Shown piece by piece: positions 34,419 to 41,735 of a stretch of 41,735 bases of DNA; position 1 is the stretch's first letter, and every line of letters begins with the position of its first letter. The notes under the pieces are model-generated. The model saw nothing but the letters and a program-made list of their open reading frames with translations. It did not search any database and had not been told where the DNA came from. Position numbers and translations under genes: made by a program. This stretch comes from Bacteroidales bacterium (GTDB lineage Bacteria > Bacteroidota > Bacteroidia > Bacteroidales > UBA932): contig JAFZPY010000020.1 in assembly GCA_017552475.1 (NCBI GenBank), forward strand, positions 1 through 41,735, in the 5' to 3' direction.

Positions 34419-36356
34419 ATGGCTTTTTTGAAATTCAACAAGTCAGAACTCGTCAACCTGTCCTACTCCTTGAGGCGGGAGATCATCCTTGCCAACAAGA
34501 CCGGCGCGTACTGCAACACTTCTATCGTGACCTGCAACACCCGCCGCTACCACGGGTTGCTGGGTGTCCCGATTGACCATTTCGAGGGAGGGAAGTATCT
34601 TCTGCTGTCCTCCCTGGACGAGAGCCTGATACTTGAAGGGAAGCAGTTCAATCTCGGCATCCACTGCTATGGCGACATCTATGAGCCGAGGGGCCATAAA
34701 TATATCGTGGACTTCAGCGGCGACCCCGTACCCGCCATCACATACAAGGTCGGAAGCATCGTCTTCCGCAAGAGCATCGTCCTGGCTCAGGACAACGACC
34801 AGGTACTCATCAAATTCGAACTGCTCAGCGCCCCCTCCGTCGTCACGCTGCAGCTCAAGCCCTTCCTGGCATTCCGCAACATTCACGCCCTGACTTCACA
34901 GAACACAGTAGCCCGCACGGCCTTCAGGGAAATTGACAAAGGCGTCTCTTTCAACATGTACGACGGCTTTCCGGACCTCAACCTGCAGTTCAGCGCCAAA
35001 ACTGAATACAGACACTCTCCCTGCTGGTACAACGGCATCACCTACTCCGACGAATACCGCCGCGGCTACGACTGCCGCGAGGACCTTTTCGTCCCCGGCT
35101 GCTTCGAGGCCCGCATGAAAGAAGGCGACACCCTCGTCTTCTCGGCCTCAGTCAATGAGATCCAGGCTTCCCGCCTCAAAGGACGCTTCACCGCTGCGGC
35201 ATCCAAAGCCGGAAAAATCAACTCTTTCCACGACCTGCTCGTACATCAGGCCGACCTGCTGATTCGCTGCCGCGGAGGGCGGAAACGCATCACCGCAGGC
35301 TTCTCCTGGCTATACACAGGCCTGCTCCGTGAAAGCATCATCGCACTGCCCGGACTCACCCTCTTCGGCAAAAACGATCCCGCCGAATTTGAAGAGATAC
35401 TTGACAATCTCATAGCGGACGAGCAGGAACGCCTGTTCCGCCGCACCACCCAGGTAGAGGCCCCACTGGCTCTGACTACATCAATACAACAATATATCCT
35501 CTACACCGGTGATTCACGCCATGTATGGGAAAAATACGGCGACACCCTCAAGCGCATTCTCGAGAGCTACCTCCCCGGTGTACGCCGTGAGGTCACCATG
35601 CACCCCAACGGCCTCCTCTGGGCACAGATGGACGGAGTGGCCCTGTCATGGATGAATGCCTACATTGACGGACATCCCGTCACCGAACGTCCCGGCTATC
35701 AGATCGAGACCAACTCATTCTGGTACAATGCCATCTGCTTCGCACTTGATATGGAGGAGCGCTACGCGTCCCGCCGTTCGGCCTTCTTCCGCAAGTGGAG
35801 CGGCATCCGCAAACTCATAGAAGACAACTTCCAGAATACATTCTGGAATCCTGACGCCGGCTATCTTGCCGACTACGTGGACGGATACGGGCAGAACATG
35901 GACCTGCGTCCAAACCAGCTGTTCGCCGTTGCGCTTTATTATTCTCCCGTGGATGACGAGATTGTCCGCGAGGTCATGCGTGTGGTGGACATGGAACTTA
36001 TTACCCGTCGCGGCATCCGCACCCTTTCCCCGAGGGATGTGAAATACAGGGGAGTCTATGAAGGCTCCCAGAGGGACCGTGACCTAGCCTACATGAACGG
36101 ATGTGCGTGGCCTTATCTTCTGGCCGTGTACGTATATGCTTGCTTCAGGATGGCCGGACACCGGTTCAGCAAGAGGGTTCGCTGGCTGATAGAAGGCATA
36201 TACGAGGATCTTGGCAAGCACGGCGTCGGCGCCTTCTCCGAACTGTACGATGGAGATCCGCCTCACGAGCCGCATGGCGCCATATCGTCAGCCTTGTCCA
36301 CCGGGGCTCTGTTGACTATCGATTATCTTATGCAGAAAAACAAGGAGGAGGAATAG
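34419..36356 (+). CDS. Glycogen debranching enzyme-like protein (GH133-type) with substituted motifs
   Basis: 645 aa. The N-terminal domain typical of bacterial/archaeal glycogen-debranching proteins (about 20-240; IILANKTGAYCNTSIVTCNTRRYHGLL) is followed by an (alpha/alpha)6 GDE_C domain. The family is expected to hydrolyse alpha-1,6 branches. Two usually conserved spots differ. The GRDT-like motif before ALPGLTL reads LLRES (Glu305), and the WMDA motif that normally carries the general-acid Asp reads WMNA (Asn413). The likely base Glu608 in FSELYDGDPPH is kept. The protein may therefore be altered or non-catalytic. It lies 4 nt before the GT4 gene and is clearly part of the glycogen operon. 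Codon reading at both changed positions was checked by hand. Confidence 0.88.
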   Translation: MAFLKFNKSELVNLSYSLRREIILANKTGAYCNTSIVTCNTRRYHGLLGVPIDHFEGGKYLLLSSLDESLILEGKQFNLGIHCYGDIYEPRGHKYIVDFSGDPVPAITYKVGSIVFRKSIVLAQDNDQVLIKFELLSAPSVVTLQLKPFLAFRNIHALTSQNTVARTAFREIDKGVSFNMYDGFPDLNLQFSAKTEYRHSPCWYNGITYSDEYRRGYDCREDLFVPGCFEARMKEGDTLVFSASVNEIQASRLKGRFTAAASKAGKINSFHDLLVHQADLLIRCRGGRKRITAGFSWLYTGLLRESIIALPGLTLFGKNDPAEFEEILDNLIADEQERLFRRTTQVEAPLALTTSIQQYILYTGDSRHVWEKYGDTLKRILESYLPGVRREVTMHPNGLLWAQMDGVALSWMNAYIDGHPVTERPGYQIETNSFWYNAICFALDMEERYASRRSAFFRKWSGIRKLIEDNFQNTFWNPDAGYLADYVDGYGQNMDLRPNQLFAVALYYSPVDDEIVREVMRVVDMELITRRGIRTLSPRDVKYRGVYEGSQRDRDLAYMNGCAWPYLLAVYVYACFRMAGHRFSKRVRWLIEGIYEDLGKHGVGAFSELYDGDPPHEPHGAISSALSTGALLTIDYLMQKNKEEE

Positions 36357-36360
36357 ATAT

Positions 36361-37650
36361 ATGAGGGTTCTTATGTTCGGCTGGGAGTTTCCGCCGCATA
36401 TCGCCGGAGGATTGGGAACAGCCTGCTATGGTATAGTCAAAGGACTCGCCTATAACGGAGTTGAAACCATTTTCGTAATGCCGTCGGCATCCGGAGACGA
36501 AGACCAGAGTGTCGCATACATTATCAACGCATCAGACGTTGCGGTGGAGTCTGTATCCACCGATGTCGACGAATTCCTGGACAAAGTCCGGTTCGTGCAC
36601 ATCGGCACCAACATGGTGCCCTATCTGGACCCTGAAGAGTTCAGCGAGATGGTCGAGAACGAACGTCGCCGCCAGCTCAAGGATCTCAGCGTCAGCTATG
36701 GCCAGAAATACAAGTTCTCCGGAAAATACGGAGCCAACCTCATGGAAGAGGTCGCCCGCTACGCCATGGTGGGCGGTACCATAGCCATGCAGCATGCAGA
36801 CGAATTTGACGTCATACATGCCCATGACTGGCTTACATACTACGCCGGCATTGCGGCCAAAGAGCTCAGCGGCAAGCCTCTTGTCGTGCATGTGCATGCC
36901 ACTTCATTCGACAGGGGCAGCGCCGATCACATTGATACGCGTGTTTTTGAGATTGAACGCAGGGGGATGGAAGCCGCCGACAAGGTCGTGGCTGTCTCCG
37001 ATCTCACCCGCAACATCGTTATAAACAAGTATGGTATCTCGCCGGACAAGGTGGTGACGGTCCACAATGCCGTGGACTTCAGCGGCCGTGGAGAGATGAC
37101 GGTGGAGAAGGGCGTGAAAGAGAAGGTCGTCACGTTCCTTGGACGTATTACCTTCCAGAAAGGTCCTGAATATTTCATCGAAGCCGCTGCCAAGGTCTTG
37201 AAACGCACCCGCAACGTACGTTTCGTAATGGCCGGAAGCGGTGACATGATGAACCGTTCCATCCGTCACGTGGCCCGTCTTGGCATTTCTGACAGATTTC
37301 ATTTCACCGGCTTCCTGCAGGGCGCGGACGTTCATAAGATGTTCGCCCTGTCGGATGTGTACATCATGCCCTCGGTCTCAGAGCCCTTCGGCATATCCCC
37401 GCTCGAAGCCATGCGCACCAACGTACCTTCCATCATATCCAGGCAGTCCGGCGCGGCCGAAGTGCTTTCATATGCATTCAAGGTCGATTTCTGGGATGTC
37501 GACGCCATGGCGGATGACATCTACGCACTTCTCAACTATCCCGCCCTTGCCTCCTTCGCCGCCAAGGCGGGCTATGACGAAGTGAATACTCTCAAGTGGA
37601 ACAACGCCACAGCTAAACTCAAGAAAGTGTACGAATCAGTATTTAAATAA
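36361..37650 (+). CDS. GT4 family glycosyltransferase, glycogen-synthase-like
   Basis: 429 aa. The GT-B fold has an N-terminal glycine-rich acceptor/donor loop, MFGWEFPPHIAGGLGTACYG. FDVIHAHDWLTYYAG is the usual glycan synthase motif, and VVHVHATSFDRG follows. The C-terminal donor domain includes VTFLGRITFQKGPEYFIEAAA, and the E-x7-E motif is SVSEPFGISPLEAMR. These are GT4 retaining-transferase hallmarks. Its location between debranching-like and GH57 genes suggests alpha-glucan synthesis or priming, but the donor (ADP-, UDP-glucose or other) is not shown by sequence. It could be a maltose-1-phosphate- or alpha-glucan-type transferase. Confidence 0.9.
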   Translation: MRVLMFGWEFPPHIAGGLGTACYGIVKGLAYNGVETIFVMPSASGDEDQSVAYIINASDVAVESVSTDVDEFLDKVRFVHIGTNMVPYLDPEEFSEMVENERRRQLKDLSVSYGQKYKFSGKYGANLMEEVARYAMVGGTIAMQHADEFDVIHAHDWLTYYAGIAAKELSGKPLVVHVHATSFDRGSADHIDTRVFEIERRGMEAADKVVAVSDLTRNIVINKYGISPDKVVTVHNAVDFSGRGEMTVEKGVKEKVVTFLGRITFQKGPEYFIEAAAKVLKRTRNVRFVMAGSGDMMNRSIRHVARLGISDRFHFTGFLQGADVHKMFALSDVYIMPSVSEPFGISPLEAMRTNVPSIISRQSGAAEVLSYAFKVDFWDVDAMADDIYALLNYPALASFAAKAGYDEVNTLKWNNATAKLKKVYESVFK

Positions 37651-37659
37651 TCACACACC

Positions 37660-38949
37660 ATGAAAAAGAGCATCTGTCTGTATTTTCAGGTTCACCAGCC
37701 GGCCAGGCTAAGGCTATACAGGTTTTTCGATATAGGCAAGGATTCACACTACTACGATGACTTCGCCAACAGGACTATTCTCCGCAGGATAGCCCGCAAG
37801 TGTTACCTTCCCATGAACGCCCAGCTCCTTGAACAAATCCGCAAGGGCAAGGGCAAGTTCAAGGTGGCATTCTCCATATCCGGCTCTGCCCTTGAGCAGT
37901 TTGAACGGTATGCTCCGGAGGTGATTGCAAGTTTCCGCGACCTTGCCCGGACGGGCTGCGTTGAATTCCTCTGCGAGACATATTTCCACTCTCTCGCATC
38001 CCTGGGTTCGCAGCCTGAATTTGAGCATCAGGTCACGAAACACAAGGTCGCCATCGAGCGGTTGTTCGGTGTCACTCCGACCGCTTTCCGCAATACCGAG
38101 CTCATTTACTCCGATGCCATCGGGGCTAAAGTATATGAGATGGGTTTTGACACCATGCTCACCGAGGGCGCCCGCCATATCATGGGATGGAAGAGCCCTG
38201 ACTACGTCTATACTAATGCCGTGCAGCCGGGGCTGAAACTTCTTCTGAGAAACTACAACCTCAGCGACGATATCGCTTTCAGATTCTCGGACAGAGGATG
38301 GTCAGACTGGCCGCTCACTACCGAGAAATATCTCACATGGCTCAAACAAAGCGCCGACAAAGGCGACATAATAAACCTCTTCATGGACTATGAGACCTTC
38401 GGCGAGCATCAGGATGCATCCAGCGGAATCTTCGAATTCATGAAGGCGCTGCCTGATATAGTCGCCAAAGACAAGACATTCGAGTTCGTCACTCCTTCCG
38501 AGGCGACCCGCAAACATGCACCTGTAGCTTCTCTTGAAGTATCTGACCCCATCTCATGGGCCGACGAAGAACGCGACCTCACTGCATGGCTTGGCAATGA
38601 CCTTCAGCAGGATGCTTTCAACAAGGTCTACGGGCTCACTGAGAAACTCGCGATAGCCGGGGACCCGATTCTCTGGGAGGATTTCGGCCACCTGCAGGAA
38701 AGCGACCATTTCTATTACATGTGTACCAAATTCTTCTCCGACGGAGAAGTCCATAAATATTTCAATCCCTACGACACCCCCTACGAGGCATTCATCAACT
38801 ATATGAATGTACTGTCCGATTTCATGGCCCGGCTCGATGACGCCGTCGCTGCGCGCGATATAAAGGATACCGTAGTCAAGGAGACCTCCGCACCGCGCCC
38901 CGTGCGCAAAGCTGCTTCCGGTAAAAAACCGGTCGCGAAGAAAAAGTAA
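37660..38949 (+). CDS. GH57 family alpha-glucan-active enzyme with Lys-rich tail
   Basis: 429 aa. GH57 enzymes are retaining alpha-amylases, amylopullulanases, 4-alpha-glucanotransferases or branching enzymes. Motif 1 is YFQVHQPARLRL. The nucleophile Glu is probably in FRNTELIYSD, and the acid Asp in LFMDYETFGEHQ (conserved region 4). GSALEQFERYAPEV is also typical. There is no signal peptide, so it is cytoplasmic. The last 25 residues or so are unusual low-complexity sequence rich in Lys, Ala, Pro and Arg (ending SGKKPVAKKK). It sits 9 nt after the GT4 gene and 12 nt before the synthase-phosphorylase fusion. Confidence 0.92.
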   Translation: MKKSICLYFQVHQPARLRLYRFFDIGKDSHYYDDFANRTILRRIARKCYLPMNAQLLEQIRKGKGKFKVAFSISGSALEQFERYAPEVIASFRDLARTGCVEFLCETYFHSLASLGSQPEFEHQVTKHKVAIERLFGVTPTAFRNTELIYSDAIGAKVYEMGFDTMLTEGARHIMGWKSPDYVYTNAVQPGLKLLLRNYNLSDDIAFRFSDRGWSDWPLTTEKYLTWLKQSADKGDIINLFMDYETFGEHQDASSGIFEFMKALPDIVAKDKTFEFVTPSEATRKHAPVASLEVSDPISWADEERDLTAWLGNDLQQDAFNKVYGLTEKLAIAGDPILWEDFGHLQESDHFYYMCTKFFSDGEVHKYFNPYDTPYEAFINYMNVLSDFMARLDDAVAARDIKDTVVKETSAPRPVRKAASGKKPVAKKK

Positions 38950-38961
38950 ACTAGACATACA

Positions 38962-41735
38962 ATGAGTAAACAGCTTATCTCTCCGGACTATTTGTTCGAA
39001 GTCAGTTGGGAAGTGTGCAACAAGGTGGGCGGCATCTATACGGTCATTGCGACCAAGTCGCTTTTCCTGAAGTCCCAGCTCAAGAGACATCATATTCTGA
39101 TCGGTCCTGACGTGTGGATGAACACCGAGAGCAATCCCGATTTCATCGAAGATCAAAACCTTTATCGTTCCTGGAGACTCCGTGCCCTCGGTGAGGGCCT
39201 GAGGGTCCGTGTAGGCCGGTGGAACGTACCCGGTAAACCGACGGCCATACTTGTGGAACACAAGCAGTTCCTGCCTCAGGAAAATGATATCCTGACCGGT
39301 TTCTGGGAGCAGTTCGGAGTCGATTCCCTCTCCGGTAACTGGGACTACAAGGAGGCGGCCCTGTTCGGCTATGCCGCGGGCAAGGTGATTGAGAGTTTCT
39401 GCTCCTTCAACCTCAGTTATTCCGACAAGGTAGTAGCCCAGTTCCATGAGTGGCAGACCGGTGCCGGACTACTCTACCTGAAATCCGCCAAGGTCCCCGT
39501 CGCCACCGTATTTACCACCCATGCCACCGTCGTGGGGCGCTGCCTTGCAGGCAACAATCTGCCCCTGTATGATGACATGGACTCCTACGATGGCGATGAA
39601 AAAGCTCACCAGTTCAACGTTATTTCCCGTCATTCGCTCGAAAAGCAATCAGCCCGCAATGCTGACATCTTCACCACGGTCAGCGGCATCACGGCCCGTG
39701 AATGCGGTCATTTCCTTGGCCGTCCGGTGGATGTGGTGACCCCCAACGGTTTTGAAAACAGCTTCACGCCCTCATCTGACGAAGAATACCACACAAAACA
39801 TTTGGCGGCCCGCAAGAGGCTGGCGGAAGTGGCGACGGCCATGTCGGCCGAGGAAGTCGCTCCTGATGCGATCTTCATCGGCATAGGCGGACGCTATGAA
39901 TACCGCAACAAGGGTATCGATGTTTTCCTTGACGCCCTCGACAAAATCAACCGGAGCGGCTACTCCGGAAAGAGTATTCATGCCTTCATCATGATCCCAT
40001 CGGGACACTCCGGCCCGGATATGGCTCTCGTGGAGAAGCTCTCCGGCCGTGGCGATGCCTCCTATCGGACACAGACATCACACGTGCTGATGAATCCCGA
40101 ATATGATGTCATTACACATCGCTTCAAAGACCTGGATTTCGTCAACAATATAGGCGACAAAGTCAAGGTCTACTTCATCCCGTCCTACCTCAACGGCAAC
40201 GACGGCGTGTTCAACATGAAATATTACGATATCCTCTGCGGACTTGACCTGGCCCTGTTCCCTTCGTATTATGAACCGTGGGGCTACACTCCGCTGGAGG
40301 CTCTTGCATTCTCCGTGCCTACGCTCACCACGAGTCTTGCCGGATTCGGCCTGTGGGTGCGCGACCACTACTCCAAAAAACATCCCGGCATCACCGTTCT
40401 CGACCGCAACGACTCCAACTACTTCGAGGTAGTCGACGGAGTGTCGAAACGTGTGCTGGAGATTGCCGGTCTGACCAGCGAAAAACGTGATACCTATCGA
40501 AAGAACGCCAGGGAGGTGGCATCGATCGCCCTCTGGGAGAATCAGATCGTTTACTACAAGGAAGCCTACTCCGAAGCCATCGCAAAGCTTGAGGCCCGAA
40601 AGGAACAGCTTCCCAAAACACATGACAAGACAATGCAATACATCAAATCAGACGTAAATACACCGGGTTGGAGGAGTGTCCTCGTCACCCGCCACCTTCC
40701 TGACAATCTTGCCGGACTCGAAAGGCTCTCCAAGAACCTCTGGTGGTGCTGGAACGAGAGCGCCAAAGAGCTTTTTAAAGTAATCGACCCTGCAATATGG
40801 CATAAGTCAGGGCACAATCCACTGGTCGTTCTGGATACGGTATCACTTTCAAGATTCAAGCAGCTCTCCGACGATGCCTCGTTCCTTGCCAAGGTGGATG
40901 CCGTGATGAACGAGTTTGACGAGTATATGTCCGCAAAGAAAGAGCGTACGTCTCCCTCCGTGGCATATTTCTGCATGGAATACGGACTTGATACCTCGCT
41001 GAAGATATACTCCGGAGGCCTCGGTATTCTCGCAGGAGACTACCTCAAGGAGACCTCGGACATGAATGTCAATCTATGCGCTATCGGCTTCCTGTACCGC
41101 TACGGCTATTTCACACAGGTGATGTCGGCCCAGGGCTATCAGGTGGCCAAATACGATGCCCAGGACTTCACAAAGATTCCCGCTACGCCGGTGCTCGACG
41201 CTGACGGCAACTGGGTCACCACATCCGTGGCGTTCCCGGGTCGCAATGTCACCGCTCGTCTATGGAAAGTGGAAGTAGGACGCACAGATCTCTTCCTAAT
41301 GGATACGGACTATGAAGCCAATATCCCCGAAGACCGCGAGATCACATATCACCTCTACGGCGGCGATTGGGAGAACAGGCTCAAGCAGGAATTCCTGCTC
41401 GGCGTCGGCGGTATCCGTGCCCTTCGCAAACTTGGCCTCAATCCTGAGATTTATCACTGCAATGAAGGTCATGCTGCATTCATCGGACTTGAGAGGCTCC
41501 GCGAATACATCCAGAATGACAACCTCGCTTTCCCCGAGGCGCTCGAAGTTGTGAGGGCGTCATCCTTGTTTACCACCCACACTCCTGTCCCCGCAGGACA
41601 CGATGCCTTCGACGAAGGCCTTCTCCGCAAGTATATCGGCCATTATCCTCAGCGCCTGAAGATAGACTGGAACACCCTCATGGCCCTCGGCAAAGACCAT
41701 CCGGAAAACATTTCCGAGAAATTCTCTCTGTCCAA
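38962..41735 (+). CDS. GT3 glycogen synthase - GT35 alpha-glucan phosphorylase fusion (3' end outside window)
   Basis: The frame from ATG 38962 is open to the window edge (924 codons). Residues about 1-550 are a eukaryote-type GT3 glycogen synthase: VSWEVCNKVGGIYTVIATK, FTTHATVVGR, GGRYEYRNKGIDVFLDAL, and the E-x7-E motif in YEPWGYTPLEA (Glu438/Glu446). From about residue 559 (WRSVLVTRHLPDNL) a GT35 alpha-glucan phosphorylase begins in the same frame: LSKNLWWCWNESA, YFCMEYGLDTSLKIYSGGLGILAGDYLK, YHLYGGDWENRLKQEFLLG, YHCNEGHAAF and FTTHTPVPAGHD. The pyridoxal-phosphate lysine region lies beyond the window. One chain thus combines chain growth and phosphorolysis. It is the sixth and last visible carbohydrate-operon member. 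Confidence 0.93.
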   Translation, partial: MSKQLISPDYLFEVSWEVCNKVGGIYTVIATKSLFLKSQLKRHHILIGPDVWMNTESNPDFIEDQNLYRSWRLRALGEGLRVRVGRWNVPGKPTAILVEHKQFLPQENDILTGFWEQFGVDSLSGNWDYKEAALFGYAAGKVIESFCSFNLSYSDKVVAQFHEWQTGAGLLYLKSAKVPVATVFTTHATVVGRCLAGNNLPLYDDMDSYDGDEKAHQFNVISRHSLEKQSARNADIFTTVSGITARECGHFLGRPVDVVTPNGFENSFTPSSDEEYHTKHLAARKRLAEVATAMSAEEVAPDAIFIGIGGRYEYRNKGIDVFLDALDKINRSGYSGKSIHAFIMIPSGHSGPDMALVEKLSGRGDASYRTQTSHVLMNPEYDVITHRFKDLDFVNNIGDKVKVYFIPSYLNGNDGVFNMKYYDILCGLDLALFPSYYEPWGYTPLEALAFSVPTLTTSLAGFGLWVRDHYSKKHPGITVLDRNDSNYFEVVDGVSKRVLEIAGLTSEKRDTYRKNAREVASIALWENQIVYYKEAYSEAIAKLEARKEQLPKTHDKTMQYIKSDVNTPGWRSVLVTRHLPDNLAGLERLSKNLWWCWNESAKELFKVIDPAIWHKSGHNPLVVLDTVSLSRFKQLSDDASFLAKVDAVMNEFDEYMSAKKERTSPSVAYFCMEYGLDTSLKIYSGGLGILAGDYLKETSDMNVNLCAIGFLYRYGYFTQVMSAQGYQVAKYDAQDFTKIPATPVLDADGNWVTTSVAFPGRNVTARLWKVEVGRTDLFLMDTDYEANIPEDREITYHLYGGDWENRLKQEFLLGVGGIRALRKLGLNPEIYHCNEGHAAFIGLERLREYIQNDNLAFPEALEVVRASSLFTTHTPVPAGHDAFDEGLLRKYIGHYPQRLKIDWNTLMALGKDHPENISEKFSLS

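Overview
The window looks like chromosomal DNA of a gut-type Bacteroidales bacterium. A Muribaculaceae- or Bacteroides-like genome is my best inference. The support is a SusC/SusD polysaccharide utilisation locus (PUL), an HTCS-type regulator, eukaryote-type GT3 glycogen synthase, absence of clear Shine-Dalgarno sites, and several matches to the Bacteroidota promoter (TTTG, about 20 nt, TAnnTTTG). I see no rRNA, tRNA, CRISPR, prophage or intact insertion sequence.

Layout. 1-1420: 5' part of uvrA (minus). 1453-11063 (minus): a PUL with two transcription entry points, GH125 alpha-mannosidase, then SusC, SusD, a DUF1735/discoidin surface lipoprotein and a GH20 hexosaminidase. It is followed by a plus-strand HTCS-like regulator (11203-15147) whose kinase and receiver active sites are eroded. 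A similar operator-like motif lies upstream of both GH125 and susC. 15075-22944 (minus): a tightly packed housekeeping operon read as rlmH, NtrY-like sensor kinase, engB, prs, a small Cys-rich membrane protein, der, queH. queH overlaps the regulator tail to tail. 23034-24795: a small secreted DUF4783 protein (plus), a 166-bp inverted-repeat element, and an NtrC/NtrX-like response regulator (minus) that is the likely partner of the NtrY-like kinase. 24881-27167 (plus): cmk, ispH and efp, closed by a strong terminator. 27400-28658 (minus): two tandem deoxynucleoside kinases. 28808-29293 (plus): flavodoxin. 29277-30983 (minus): a CocE/NonD hydrolase. 31044-41735 (plus): xseA and xseB followed without pause by a glycogen operon: branching enzyme, debranching-enzyme-like protein, GT4 glycosyltransferase, GH57 glycosidase, and a GT3-GT35 synthase-phosphorylase fusion that runs off the window.

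How the parts work together. The PUL would capture, import and trim a mannose- and N-acetylhexosamine-containing glycan (host N-glycan or fungal mannan are candidates). The sensor would detect a periplasmic fragment and act on the GH125 and susC promoters. The glycogen operon holds synthesis, branching, trimming and phosphorolysis in one transcript, with no GlgC/GlgA pair in the window. The points that most deserve a second look are the apparently phosphorylation-incompetent HTCS, the shared operator-like repeats, the inverted-repeat element whose end sequence also forms the rlmH start codon, the substituted catalytic positions in the debranching-like protein, and three genes whose promoter -7 box sits 5-6 nt from the start codon.
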